This document shows, one piece after another, positions 14,118 through 26,462 of a DNA stretch of 64,000 nt. The notes beneath the pieces are model-generated. The model was not told the origin of the DNA and did not search any database. It was given only the letters and a program-made list of their open reading frames with translations. The DNA is from Trogon surrucura (lineage: Eukaryota > Chordata > Aves > Trogoniformes > Trogonidae): positions 125,602,191 to 125,666,190 of the forward strand of contig CM036618.1 of the NCBI GenBank assembly GCA_020746105.1. The letters run 5' to 3'. Position 1 is the stretch's first letter. Every line of letters begins with the position of its first letter. Made by a program: the position numbers and the translations under genes.

Positions 14118-15519
14118 TTTTAAATCTTGCTCTGCTGCTGTAATGGGAGAATGATGGTAACCTTTAATAATAAATACTACATTTCCCCCCCACTTCTGTC
14201 TGCATGGAAGTTGGGCAACTGGTTTGTTTAAAAACCGGTATATTAACTCTGTGTTTGAAATACTTGGAGGTTTGAAGTAAAAAGAAAAAAACCCAAATAT
14301 TGAAAGCAGGAAAGTGAAAGGAAAGAAACTATCTTGGAAATCTCTAAAAACTTGCCAACTGCTTTTTGGTGTGCACCACCCATTCCTACTCTCCTCTAAA
14401 GAACTTTGTCAAAACCTTAAAATCTATCCAAATGGCACACAGCATCCTGGGAAAAATTCCTTCCTATTTTACTTCGGAACTGAAAAACTTTTCTGGAAAA
14501 TGCTAAAATCTGAATGCACAAACATAGCCTGTATATGCTCAGTAGTGATACAACACCCTTGTTGAAAGCAGATTGTCCTGCTTCAGGTGCTCCAATAGCT
14601 AAATGCGGGAATTTGAGTTGAGAGAGGGGGAAAATACTGGTGCAACATTTTTACTTTGGCAGAAATAAGAATGAAAGTCTTGCCAATCCTTAAAACTGTA
14701 TTGAAAGAAAAATATTTCTCAAGAGTAGAAACGGTTTTATGTACGCTAAACTTGGTGTGATTTTGGAACATAAAACAAGCAGAAGTCGTGGTTCTCCCTC
14801 CACAGCAATCAACCAACTGATCTCACTCAACAACTTAAACCACATTAAACCTATTTGTTTGCCCAGCTCAGGAACAGCCACAAGAATAGTTTATATGACT
14901 GAGTTAATACGTATGATTTTATATATCAGTGGTAATTTTCTTAAGGATGCCAGCTACCTTTCTAATAAGGATGTTCAGTGAGACCTGACCTTAAGGTCTG
15001 ATTTGATTTTTTAAAAAGTGTTGCCAGATAAGCAAAAAGTATATGATTTATCTGATTTACACACACATATTAAAAAAAAAAACAACACTACTCCAAAAAA
15101 ACCCCAAACTCCACCATAACTTGCTGCTCCTCTCTCCCTCCAAAAAGAGAGGGGCGGGGGCAAGACCAATTGATTCTGCTGTAATTCAGATCTCATGATA
15201 TCAAATGCAATACTAGAAAACAAAATATCTCCTTTTGGAATAGGCTTCCATGGTTACAAATGCTCTAAAGGGATACTGAGGATAGACCAAACATCTACTT
15301 AAAGTTACACTCATCATTGTAAGATTAACATTTTCTAGATATTATTAGTTTAACTCTTGGGTATTTTTTCCTGTTTCTGGTATTCATATTGTTCTCACTT
15401 CCCTGCCTTTAGTAGCTAGCTCCGAAAACATTTTATTATGCCGGCAAATCAAAACTCATGGGTCTGTGTGTGGGACAGACTCTGTAGCATTCATGTCGAT
15501 TGTATTATATTAGGGCTTT

Positions 15520-15790
15520 CACAGTATCACAGAATCACAGTACGCTAGGGATTGGAAGGCACCTCAAAAGATCATCTAGTCCAATCCCCCTGCCAGAGCA
15601 GGAACACCTACGTGATGTTACACAGGAACGTGTCCAGGTGGGTTTTTAATGTCTCCAGAGAAGGAGACTCCACAACCTCCCTGGGCAGCCTGTGCCAGTG
15701 CTCTGTCACCCTCATAGTGAAAAAGTTTCTTCTCAAATTTAAGTGGAACCTCTTGTGTTCCAGCTTGATTCCATTACCCCTTGTTCCATT
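15520..15790 (-). mobile_element. CR1 LINE, 3' end fragment (inverted)
   Basis: Read on the minus strand this is the last part of CR1 ORF2 plus the short 3' UTR. The plus strand begins with the reverse complement of the CR1 tail (ACAGTATCACAGAATCACAG) and then the reverse complement of the ...AGATGATCTTTTGAGGTGCCTTCCAATCCC region. The minus-strand frame 15608-15790 encodes a peptide that matches the C-terminus of the larger CR1 copy at 57113-58604 in 44 of 57 residues by eye, including KLEHKR, RRNFF and RLPRE. It is therefore the same broad subfamily but an older or separately diverged copy. It is 5' truncated, as most CR1 insertions are. It abuts an older palindromic repeat on its upstream (plus-strand right) side. 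Confidence 0.95.
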
Positions 15791-15823
15791 AATTTTGTCT
15801 TCCAACTTTGTGAAACATTAGAA

Positions 15824-15915
15824 GGCAGATTCAGCTTTCCCCTCATGTAATCTTATTGATTTTAGTGGTGCTATTACCAAAGGAAATAGCAATAAATGAT
15901 GGGAGAATCTGGCCC
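15824..15915. repeat. Old palindromic (MITE-like) interspersed repeat
   Basis: The segment starts with CAGATTCAGC and ends with GAATCTGGCCCC, so its termini are inverted copies (CAGATTC / GAATCTG). The interior TTGATTTTAGTGG corresponds to the TTGACTTCAGTGG core common in this type of amniote palindromic repeat. Arms are heavily diverged. I recall similar GGGCCAGATTCT...AGAATCTGGCCC palindromes as abundant in turtles, crocodilians and birds, but I cannot assign a database family name. It resembles the copies at 27864 and 43291. Confidence 0.5.
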
Positions 15916-16373
15916 CAGAGTTTCGCCAACCCAAACTTTGTTCCAGAACAGTTGCTGAACGTGGCTGCTATTGTGTATTTATTTATAGACATTTCCTTCC
16001 TGTGATCACAGTTTTAGATTTAGACTATTTTTAATATAAACAGCAGAATTCTTTACTATCAACAACTATTTTATTTGGTTTAGAATAAATGCACAATTAT
16101 GAATGGGATCCTCTGATAATTTATTTTTTATGTTTGCTGTTGGATTAGTTGATTCGCTGGTGACGGATGATTTCTGCTCTGGCTTTTCTGATATAGGATC
16201 AATGTCTCCAGCTACAGTTATTAATCTACAGATAGATTTACTAGAACTGTAAATGGCACATAAGGCTGACTTTAGTATCCATTTAGTCAGGATATACAGT
16301 AACAGATATTGTTATGTTGGAAAAAGTGATCTGCAAGTGTGCAGGTGGACTGATTAGTGACTAGAATGAGAAG

Positions 16374-16425
16374 GAATAATGATTATTTTTATGGGCTTAT
16401 AGCTCTAAGCACTTTATAAATACGG
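16374..16425 (+). mobile_element. Possible MIR-like SINE fragment
   Basis: ATAATGATTATTTTTATGGGC followed by AGCTCTAAGCACTTTATAAATAC resembles the 5' half of MIR, where ...GTGCTAAGCACTTTACA precedes the core. Only about 50 bases match and a second block GGAAACTAGA follows closely, as if the middle were deleted. It could be coincidence. Confidence 0.3.
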
Positions 16426-16429
16426 AAAC

Positions 16430-19400
16430 TAGACAATCTTCTCTGAAGGCTGTAGGCTGCTGCCCTCTTGTTCTGACTTTGTGGTCATTCTAGACAGATA
16501 GAATCAGTCCAGCATTACTGTGTTTTTTTGGACATGTTTTTGCCCCACTTCTGTGTAGTGAAATGAGTGTCTTTTGTAGCACTGAGAAATCTCCTTGTAT
16601 TAAAGTACATGGAAAATACAGTTTTGCAAAACACACACATTCAAAATTGCTAGTAAAATTACACACATTGGTTTGCTACCTCCACCAACTTTCACCCATT
16701 TAAAATACAAGTAATCCTTTGAATATTGAGAAATGTTTCAGGTATGTTGAGGAACTGTGAGAAAGCGTCAGGATGCAGTAGCTGGAAGGTGTGGGCAGGT
16801 TCCTGTTTTCTATTTGTGCAGACCACTGTAAATTGAGCTATTAAGACAGAAACAAACAAACCAACCTCCCCAAAACTGGCTGAGTAGATTTTGGGGGAAA
16901 ATGGTGCCAATATCAAGCATTCTATTCTAAAAAGTAGCCTTTGCAGTGGTAAGAGGAAAACAAACAAAAACCAAACAACCAAAAATCTAACAAAGCCCTC
17001 TGCAACCATCTCATAAAAGTGAAGATGGAAAGAATTGCATGGAAGTAGAGCCAAAACACCTGGTAAGAGGCAGAAACACAAATAGGGATAAATGCTACAA
17101 TTTCCATACAGCGTCTGATATGAGATTACAGTGTCAGGACAATGGAATCATACACTGAAAATGGTGTTTAAACTGCATTCTAGAAACACCATTACTGCAC
17201 TGTAACAGGAAAGTTTTTATTTTATTCTTGCTTGTATCCTATGAATGAGATGAATTTATGTATCAAAATATGAAGACTGTGTCTAAAAAGTTGCTTTAAA
17301 AAAGATTACAGTGGCAAATATATTTAAAAAAAGATAAATCATTGGTTCCTATTTTTTGAAAAATTGAATATTTAGTGTATGATAAATGCTAATATAGCTT
17401 TTCATTTTTTGCTAGTCCAGCTATATACTAACTGAAGAATTCATATAAATAGTTGAAGTGGATGGCCTGTGGATAGTGTACACAAATAAGCTTTCTTAAA
17501 ATATCTCTTTGCCGCCATCAGTGATGCCTACTTAGAATAAACTGACCTCCAGGCTTCTAGCAGTGCAACTGAAATGGATTTTTTTTATTTACTTTTAAAG
17601 AAAAAAAATGAATTTCAGTCTTCAGATCATTGTTATTACATGAGGAATGTTTGCTGCACGAAATACATTCATAGATAGTCCCTAAACATAAGCAGCACAT
17701 ACTGTGTATACAAGATAAGTCATTACTTAGTTTCTCTGGGTTTTCACATTTAACCTGTAAAGAAAACAAATAAACAAAAAAAAAAAGGAAAATACCAGAA
17801 AATGAAATTTCTCTCAACACTCAGGTGCTACAGCCCAGATGATCCTTTGTGCAGCTGTGACTTCAGTGCTGCCTGACTCCTCAGCTTCCAAGGCTTTGGA
17901 AAGAAATGTAGTTGGCTTGATAAAAGCTTCTGGCAAATTTACAGTTGTGCGCAATTTTAGAATTTCTTTTGTTAGGAAATTCACTTAATCTTGTCTAGGC
18001 CAGTGTGATATCCCACAGAGGTCGGAGACTTCATGCAGCTCACAAGCTCTAGAGCTTGGTGGCCAGGAAGGCATGGTTCTGCTCATCGTCTTCTCTGCTG
18101 TTCTTGTAATTTTATGCCAATTGAGCGCCTTTAAATAATTACATTAATTTCTTGGAAATACTGATGAAGTACTCTTCAGAATCTGTCCCAGTCAGGCATA
18201 GGTTGTTGCAGAGAACCACAGAGCAAGTCAGTGTTTTTTAAGCAATAGTAAATGACTGCATTTTGTCTGGCGCCTCTATGTTCTGGGAGTACCTCTCACA
18301 CATGCATGTAACTTTTGTGAATGTTAAAAGTTTATAGAAGTTCACAGAGCAGTCAGAAAGAACGGTGGGAGCTGGTAAACACAGAAATTACCTTTGCCTC
18401 AGGAAATTCCTGAGCAGCAAATTCCTGCGGGCTAGGAGAAATATGTTGGGGAAATAAGTCCACGCATCTGATCTGCCTCTCTCTCATGCTCTTCCCGAAG
18501 TTAACTCTAGTTAGCAGCCGGCTGTTTACAAGACTTGTGTGGACATACAAGCACCGCATCTGGGAGAACTCGAGAAAGGATAGCAGATGCAGGCTCGGTA
18601 TTCTTTGCTTAAACTATAGCCGTAACCATAGCTGGTCCCTTTTTCCCCACAGGCATTAGTCTTCTATTCAGTCTGCATCCTGGGAGGTAATGGATGCAGT
18701 GATGGAGAACAGAGCTTTTACACAAAAGACACTGACTCACAGTCTTATCTCTAGGCTCTCTTTTTAGGTTTCCTTTGGATTCTGTGAAGTTTATGAGCTA
18801 TTAATTTCTATTTCACATAGTTTTATTTCTTCTTGTAGCTGCTTTAAGGTGTAAAGGGAAATATTTTTCATTTAGTGCATTAAACTCAAGTTCTACATAA
18901 CCACTTCAATGGAGAAATTGAACAAGATTGTGTTACTAACCAAGAAATCAAATTTAGATGGATGTAAATCTAGAGGGGGAAAAATTAACCAGCAAACCTA
19001 AACGGATTTGTTCTTTATGTGAGTTTACTAGGAAGTTGAATGTATAACTCTTCACACAAGTTCTGAGATAAGAGCAGGGAAGGCTCAGCTCCCAAAACTT
19101 TATATTGACACCTGTGGGTGAGACTGCACTGGATCAGTAATGATGGATTAACCGGCTGTGTAGTGATTATTTACCCAGACCTACAGCTAAAACTGGAGCT
19201 AATCCTTAATTAGAGCTCTTCAAAAAGTAGGAAAAAAAGTGCCTCCTTTGTTTTTAAAACAAGTTTTTCTTAGTTCTGCACCTTCTGATTTCAAACATGA
19301 ATGGCAACAGGAATTCTGAAAATACAGTAGAAAATACTAACTTTATACCTTGGAAATACATTTTGGATTATGTAAAAAGTCTTGTTCTTTCTGGATTTTC

Positions 19401-21240
19401 AGGCCGGATTTGCAGGCACCTGAAAGTTTCCAACTTTGTAGATAAACACCTACATTTGTGAGAAGTACTTGGTATTCTCCTTGTTAGAATTAACTGCTGA
19501 GCTTTCTCCATCGCTGTACACCTTGTTGTGATATGGTTTTCCAAATTTTTCTTACTGCTCTATTAAATATTCTACTTCAAAAACTATCTCTGTTTTGCAA
19601 CTCTCACTCGTGGGGTTGACTCTTCCTCCACTTCAGGAAAGCCGCTAAAGCACGTGCTTAATTGACCACATTCAGCTGGATTAATCTCCTGTGTCGGTGT
19701 GAAGAACTTGTGGCTGGGTAAGAGCCTTCAATAGTCTGTGAAGCAACTGAGTGAGCAAGGGCTACAGGGAGAGAAAGGGTGTAACACAGGATCTTCAGTT
19801 TTGAATTCCAAAGTTGAAGGTGCTGGAATTTATACCAATTGAAATGTATTCAGGTATGTCACTATCATATAACACTGGGGGGAAGAGGTGGGGATGGATG
19901 GTTAGGTTTGCTTTAATTAGCATAACGTTAACTTCTGGCTTTGGGGCAGATGGGGTGCACGGAGGTGAAAAGAAAGCGTATGATTTTGCTGGATGCTTGT
20001 GAAACAGCACAGTCTGGAAAGGTTTATATGAATGCTAGAGGAAGCTTGAAGTAAAAAGGCTGTTCCTGCTCTGATGTGTCATATTAACAATCTCTTCCTC
20101 CATGGGTCTTGATGATTTGGGTATGTGGCTGTCTGAACGATCATATTTTACCTAAGAAAATTAAAATAACATTAAAAATTGTTGTTGCAAAATGGGAGGC
20201 ACCAAATCCCTAGAAGATGTTAGGCACTGGTGCTTCCAAAGCCACCACAGGAATGAAACGTTAGCTGGCTTTGTTAAGCTGTAGAAAATACAACTTAATA
20301 TTGAATTCTGCTCGATCTGTGCAATGCTTAGAATGTCCCAAATTACGTGAAGTCAAATAAAATCTCTCTTTGCTAACATTTTTTCTACCTTCCTTGCCCA
20401 CTGGTTTGCTCTATTGTACAGGGAAGGTAACCTCCTTTACACAGACAAAGTGTGCTCTGCCATTTCGGTTTGCATGATGTAAATCAGTCTGTGTGTTCGG
20501 AACCTTTCCGGCTGAGGGTACGGCTTTCTTCCCGGTATATCTTTTGTGATACAAAATTAGAAGATTCCTTTTCCCTTCACATTTATTGCATGCATTCTTC
20601 TGTAGTGTGGTCGTTCTGTTCCACATTTCCAGAGGAATTTAGGTCATTGTTTACTCGTGGCTTCATTAAAGAATGTCCGTTAGTGAACAATTTCCATCAT
20701 CAGCCTTTGAATATCAAGCACACTATCATAATACTCTTTGAAAGCACTGCATGTAGCACAGAAACCTCAGAGACACCGAAGCAGCTCTAGTCAAGATATA
20801 AAAAGAGCAATCCCATCGTTGCCTGAACAGAAGGAACGTGTGGGGAGATCGAGGGCATTGCCATGACAATTCCGGCCGACGGATCTTTGTTCTTCTTGCG
20901 TTCCGACATTGACTTTCTTGTTCCAACATCAGGCGCAAATGATGATTAGGAGAAGCTGTGCTTGTTGTGGAGAAAACATGGCCAAACACTTCTTCTGTTT
21001 GTTGGAGCTACAAAATACGTGGTCAATGGAGTCTAATTTGAATGAAATTTGACGGGCACGCAGAGGTTGGAGTGAAGTAAGGAATGCTCTACTTTGACCT
21101 CTGTAGCCTCTCTACAGAGAGCTTAATAGAGAAATGTTTTAAATTACAGTATGTTCCAATTATGGTACATTTATGGGACGGTGTGAGCTCCCTCTACGGG
21201 CTAATTTAACGTCTGCAAATTCCAATAATTCTTTTTTGTA
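16430..21240. other. Non-coding unique sequence, no gene supported
   Basis: I see no recognisable gene or transposon. The longest frame, 129 codons on the minus strand at 16692-17081, is a low-complexity hydrophobic shadow without domain or splice context. Background is AT-rich. Confidence 0.55.
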
Positions 21241-21245
21241 ACAAA

Positions 21246-21316
21246 GCCTCTGTGTAGCCTAGTGGATAAGGTGCCTGCCTAAGGTTTCTAAGGTTGTGCT
21301 CTTTTGAGCGTGTGCA
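21246..21316 (+). pseudogene. tRNA-Arg-like half gene / SINE head
   Basis: GCCTCTGTGTAGCCTAGTGG followed by ATAAGGTGCCTGCCT resembles the 5' half of vertebrate tRNA-Arg genes (acceptor strand, D arm with GGATAAGG). TAGCCTAGTGG at 21255-21265 fits the RNA polymerase III A box (TRGCNNAGTGG). The 3' half is not a functional tRNA: after TTTCTAAGGTTGTG, where the B box GGTTCGANTCC should be, the sequence reads GCTCTTTTGAGCG, and no complementary acceptor strand follows. It could be a decayed tRNA pseudogene or the head of a tRNA-derived SINE. A 15-bp minisatellite starts about 20 bases downstream. Confidence 0.5.
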
Positions 21317-21336
21317 AGATGGCTGCCACAAAAGTG

Positions 21337-21445
21337 TTTGAAGCTGCCGCGTTTGAAGCTGCCGCGTGTGTTTGAAGCTGCCGCATTTGAAGCTGCCAGG
21401 TTTGAAGCTGCCGCGTGTGTTTGAAGCCGGCGCGTTTGATGTTGC
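21337..21445. repeat. 15-bp minisatellite (TTTGAAGCTGCCGCG unit)
   Basis: Six clear units start at 21337, 21352, 21371, 21386, 21401 and 21420, and a seventh decayed unit begins at 21435. A 4-base TGTG is inserted after units 2 and 5, giving a pattern of two, three, then two units. Variants include ...GCCGCA, ...GCCAGG and ...GCCGGCGCG. The unit is GC-richer and richer in CpG than the surroundings. Because 15 is a multiple of three, the open frames across it give repetitive peptides, but they have no start context or domain and I do not treat them as genes. Confidence 0.9.
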
Positions 21446-21449
21446 TGAG

Positions 21450-24400
21450 TACGTTTGTAAATTTGAGGCAGACTTTAATATTGTTAGACGGTAGGGGAGT
21501 CCTTTTCAACCTTTTTTCATTTTTCACTTGAACTTTTAAAAAGTTTTATTTTAACTTTTTTTTAAACTATTTTAACTACTTATGTCAGCTGAGGAATGCT
21601 GTGATTCACAGCCATTATTGTAAGAAGGCTGTTATGTATTTTTAGTGCTGCTGGGACCATAGGAATTTTTGAGTGACTTTGACTGCAGACAACAATGTGG
21701 AGAATAATCCTGGCTGTGAAAAGTGCTGTCGGGGCTGCAGAAAAGTACAGAATAATTTTGACCAAGGGCAATCATGGCTGCTTTTAGGAGAAATACGAAC
21801 GTGCCCAGGTGTTGAATTTGTCGGTTACTGGGACTGGGAGGAAAATAAAATTGCTGGAAAAAGAAGTTGGTGTTTTGTAGAGGTTTTGTGGCATGTTCAG
21901 TTAGCCAGGAGCTGAGAGTTGAACAAAGGCATTCTGATGGGACTGGAGAAGAGCCATCAATGATGCTGGGAGTGAAGAGCTTAAGCTGTTTGGCCAGTAG
22001 GGGAAAAGCGTAAATGGTGCCGTTAGTTGAAAGCTGTGAACTACTGAAAACGTTAGAAAGTAAATGCCAAATGTGTTCATTGAGAGATGTAAGGTGTGGT
22101 TTGTTTCTTCTGGAGGAGAAATGTTCTGTGATGTTATAATTTTTAGGAATGCAATTTCTGAAGTCTAAAAACTTCCCAAGAGTTGATATGAGACTGGAAA
22201 GCCATTAGCTGTTGGGTGGGAGAGAAAGGTTTTTTTGAAATTACCCAAATGCTGTTTTTTCCATGAGTGAGCAACATCTTACTGTACACGTGCAAGTTAA
22301 TATTTGTTGAAAGTTAGAGGTCCGTCCAATTTAATTAATGAGTTGGTCTCCAAATGTAACCTGTTAGCTACCGATGCAACACAGGTGGATGACTTCTACT
22401 ATTGTTCATCATTCGACTGTGATTTGGTAGCACCTGTTTTGTAGTTCTGGGTCTCTGGAGGTCTCCTTCCTTTCATTCTCATCCAGACCTGGAGCATCCC
22501 TTCCTGATGAGATTTGTCCTTGAGACCCTCTGGAATTACCTTTGGCTCTGGTAATCTTGTAAACATTAGGAAGTAGGTTTGGTAGCTGCTATTTTAACAT
22601 GTGTGCTTTTTTACCATATCCATCCATCATTTATCAGATAGAATTCTTGGCACAAGATTAGGATCTGTGAGTCTATACCTCAATTAATCTGTAACAAAAT
22701 GTTAAGATCACCGATTATTTTGTTTATGCTGTTGAATTTCCCTCAGATTAAGTCATCACCTTTTAGTTTTTCTAGGCTTGACTCCTCTGTTCTGGTGATT
22801 CTTTGTTCAGATGTGTTTTATCATCTGAGCTGCTAACACGGAACGTTGTTTTGTATGGAATTACACAAGTGACGAAATGAAGAAAAAAACTGTGTGGTGC
22901 ATTACCAAGAGTTGGGTAAGTCTTCATGACTTGGCTTCCCTGTAAAGGTTTGCATTTAGGGATTTTTAATTTCTGTACGATAACAGGCACCAAATGCATC
23001 TGATTGGTACTATTTGTGAAAAATTACTAGTATAGCACTTTTTTTATTTCCTCTGGTCATTTCTCATGCTTATTTCAGAATATTTGTTACATTTGTTTGA
23101 TTTATAATGTTGTTCTTACTTTCTATAGTTTATCAACAACCTCATGAAATTAACTTCAGTGTTTTCTTTGCTGATTACACAGATTTTTCATTACCTTGAA
23201 ACACTTTTATTAGCTAAACCAAAGTAGTCTCTGTTTTCTGTCTGGTAAAATTCCAGAGGAGCTCAGTGGGATTGCCAGTCCTAGAGACTGGCCTCGCTTG
23301 TTGTCTTTTTACGTGAGTTTGGAGCAATTTTTTGTCCTGAATGAATGCCTAAACTTCCGCTCTTAATTTCAGTCATATATCTGGTACGTTGTGATCTGAA
23401 TTACTGCATCAGATACAATGTTTTTCTTGATCTTGAGTAACTTCCTTGCTTTCATTTTACTGTTAATAAAGTTTTTATTGAGTGTCATCAACCTTGTGAT
23501 GATTTAAAAAATACTTTTGTAATACATGTCAATGTGGTTGCTGCTCTATTTTTGTTTGTTTTCCAGGTCTGGTAAATCAGATGGTTGTTTACTTTTTGTA
23601 TAGTCTTATTAATAAAAAAATTATTGGCATTCGGTCTAAACTTTAAATACCTTTCTGGTTAGCATTATTGGTTTTCCTTCTTTGAGTTTCTTGCTCCAAC
23701 CTTTCCAACTGGTAGCAGTCCCTTTGTTTTACTGTTAATTTTAAGTGGAATCACTATTGCCTTGTGTATCAGTGGATCCTGCCATCAAGTTCAGTCTAAT
23801 ACTCTTGTCGTTAACACAGCAAAATTATTACTGATGCAGACAGTGTTGGAACATCTCAGTAGCTTCTTTACCAAAGAGCTTGCGACCGGTGTAATGTAAT
23901 CAGAGAGTTATCCAGAACAAGACCATGGCATAAGCTCTGTATAAAATGTCTTGACTTTTTTAAAGCAAAGGTTTGAAAATTTCAGACAAGTCTTCAACTA
24001 TTTAATAAAATTGAAAAAGTGCTAGAAATTTACATTTCTCCATTTCTGAAAGTTGTTGTTATTTGTATTCCTTTGCCAATTTATATATGATTAGGTTTTA
24101 AGGCATCTAAAGCTCTTTGAAACAGGAGGAATGTTTCAGTTTTCATTTAATTTGTGATCTAAAACATGCTTGTGTTAAATGAAGTTGGTGATACTGCGCC
24201 GTTCTATAAAACAGTACTGACAATCAGTCTTTCAAATCTCATTTAATATTTAAATTCCACAATATCTAGTCATTTTGTTGAAAATATTTGTTGAAATAGT
24301 TATATAATAGCTAACACTTCACTGTGCACAATGCTGTGCATTTTTTTCAAACTACTAGAAATAGTCTGTCCAGTTGCTGTATTTTTTCCATTTTCCTCAT

Positions 24401-24900
24401 GGCCTTTCAGCAATCCGTGATATTACCAGTATATAGTTTTACTTGATAACTAATATACTAATTATACTTCATCATATATCACTCTATTCTGCTCTCAGTC
24501 ACATGTGAAAGCTTACCAACAAATAAGAATGTGGGAAGAGTTTAGTTTATTGTTTCTTCTACTCTATTGTAGGGTTAATGCACAAAAGGAATTATAAGGA
24601 ATGGTGATGCAGTGATTCTCATGTATTTGGCCTTTTAGGTGAATTAGTATTTTGCGTCTCTTGATGTGTTGTGGTTTGATTTTTTTTTTTCTCAAGAAAA
24701 CTGTATTTGAGCAGTAGTTGCATTAGCTGTAGCTGGAAATTGATGTTACTGTTTCTCAAATTCTTGGCTTCCTTTCATTTTGGAACGTCTGTGGTTGAAG
24801 AAGCATTGTGTTCTCAGCTAGATGGGCTTCCAGCTAGTTAAACACAGTCCAGCGCCATTTCAAACTGTGATGCTTAAAATTTAACTGAAAAATCCATACT
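21450..24900. other. Non-coding unique sequence, no gene supported
   Basis: Nothing recognisable apart from low-complexity T runs near 21548-21570 and AT-rich blocks. Open frames are at most about 80 codons. Confidence 0.55.
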
Positions 24901-24911
24901 TAGATTTAGTG

Positions 24912-25050
24912 ACCTGATTTTTAAAATGCTGAACTTTGAGATGCCCAAGAATTGGCAGTTCGTGAATACTTCTAAGTGAGGCCACACACATAAAATGTTG
25001 AATCCAACTTTTTGAGCTGTACTTTTAGGCACCTTGATTTGAAAACACTA
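24912..25050. repeat. Probable ancient interspersed repeat
   Basis: CCTGATTTTTAAAATGCTGA at 24913-24932 and AGGCACCTTGATTTGAAAACAC at 25027-25048 resemble the two ends of an old amniote palindromic repeat (the CTGATTTTCAAAGGTGCTGA ... TAGGCACC...TTTGAAAAT type). The middle is too diverged to align by eye. Assignment rests on memory of such sequences and is weak. Confidence 0.35.
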
Positions 25051-25830
25051 ACCTTTGTCTGCTTCTAAAGAAGCACAGGCTATCTTCTGCAGTGCATGTT
25101 CCTTTCCTTATAACCAGAGAGAAACCGTCAGAGAGTAGCTAGGATGTAGTCTGACATCTGGGAAATGGAATTAATGGGATCTATTTATTTTTCTTGGTTT
25201 TGTTTAGCTATGGAAATTCATACGGGCTTATGTCCACCTATACCTCATTTTTTAATTTTGTGACTCTAAAATGTGGACGTCTGTAAAGGGAAAGTTGTTT
25301 GGGTTTTTTTGTTTAGCCACAGAGCAAATACATGTAGTTGCAGACCAAGATTTTGATGCATGGTTTATCTATTCGTGTACCTGACTTAGTGAGGTGATCT
25401 TTAGGCATATTTAGTATTAGCAGCATACCTAAGAAGTTGCAAAGTAGTGGGCTTTGGATTATTACTAACATAAAGGCAATCAGTTTCAAGAGCAAAAACT
25501 TTTTTTTTTGTACAATTGGCATACTTTGGGGTTGGCCTGGTGGTGTGGTGCTGAGGTATTTGCTATCCCACGGTTGATCTGTTCATTTTCACTCACTTGA
25601 TCCAAACTAGGAGATCATTTATTTTGTTCCCTTGCCAGAGAACACGGTATGGTAAGATACATTAATGAATAGACTTTATCTAATAATGTGAAACCTCTCC
25701 AGCTCTGTTTTGGCTTCTGAACTTTCTTGGTTTTGTTACTTCTGCTTCAGGAAGACATATTTCTCTTATGCATACCTGAATGTGTTCGTTGACAAGTTAT
25801 TTATATTCAAACAAAACATTTTCTACTGCA

Positions 25831-25892
25831 TGGTCATTATTTTTTTAATAATTCATTAAGTGTGGTCATTATTTTTTTTTATAATTCATTCA
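25831..25892. repeat. Two-copy tandem duplication, period 32 bp
   Basis: TGGTCATTATTTTTTTAATA + ATTCATTAAG (25831-25860) is repeated at 25863-25892 as TGGTCATTATTTTTTTTTAT + AATTCATTCAG-like sequence, with only a few changes. The copies are separated by TG. A local duplication, probably by replication slippage in T-rich DNA. Confidence 0.85.
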
Positions 25893-26410
25893 GCCCTGTT
25901 GAGTAATTCCATCCAAAAAAAGAAAACAGTGCCTTGTGAATTTTTGAGTGGTCAAATACACTTGAAAAATGACTTGCAGAATTAGATTAGTGTTGCACAA
26001 AGAGTGAAAAAGGTTTGCTTTACTAAAAGTGCAGGATGAGAAAAAAAAGTGTTAATTAATGGATAATTTATTTGCTATAAATAATTCTACCTGCTCTTTT
26101 GTTATACAGTAAGGACAGTACTGAGGGGACTAGTGCAGATGATGGAGAAAGAGGAGTCTTTTTTCAGCTGAAATCCTCAGCTCCGGGTCTGTGGGATTCC
26201 CCTTGCTCTCTCAAATACTGGCTAAACAGCAGCTTTTTTTTTGGCATCGCACACAGGTGTGTTTTTGCTCTGCCATCTGAAAATCCAGCAAAGAGAAGGC
26301 GGACAATGAGAAACGTACTGGAGGTGTGGGGTTGTAGATTTACCTTTCCATACTTTTGCTAATCTTCATGTCGACTTCAGTGTACAAAACTGAAGGAGCT
26401 GACATGTGTG

Positions 26411-26462
26411 GAATCGTAGAGCACCTTAGGGTTGGAGGTGATCCATGAAGCAAGGGCAGGGG
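26411..26462 (-). mobile_element. Possible CR1 tail scrap (inverted)
   Basis: GAATCGTAGAGCACCTTAGG followed by GTTGGAGGTGATCC and later GGGCAGGGGGA parallels the reverse complement of a CR1 3' end (AATCATAGAAT...GGTTGGAAGGGACC...). It is about 50 bases, so the match could be chance. Confidence 0.35.

Larger units (their letters stand above)
9061..15519. other. Non-coding unique sequence with simple repeats
   Basis: No gene is supported. Open frames are below about 95 codons, many overlapping on opposite strands. The stretch holds an AT dinucleotide run, a GGTT repeat, a long T tract and an AP-1-centred palindrome, listed separately. Around 11560-11660 there is an octamer ATGCAAAT and several AT-rich homeobox-like cores, which could be regulatory, but I have no comparative evidence. 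Confidence 0.55.

Noticed and set aside
16458-16474. CTCF-like GCTGCCCTCTTGTT
   Set aside because: Only about 11 of 14 core positions fit and a key central position is wrong; weaker than the two reported sites.
21288-21527. Minus-strand frame with repeated AAASN/QLQ-type units
   Set aside because: The repeats come from the 15-bp minisatellite, whose unit length is a multiple of three; not evidence of a repeat protein.
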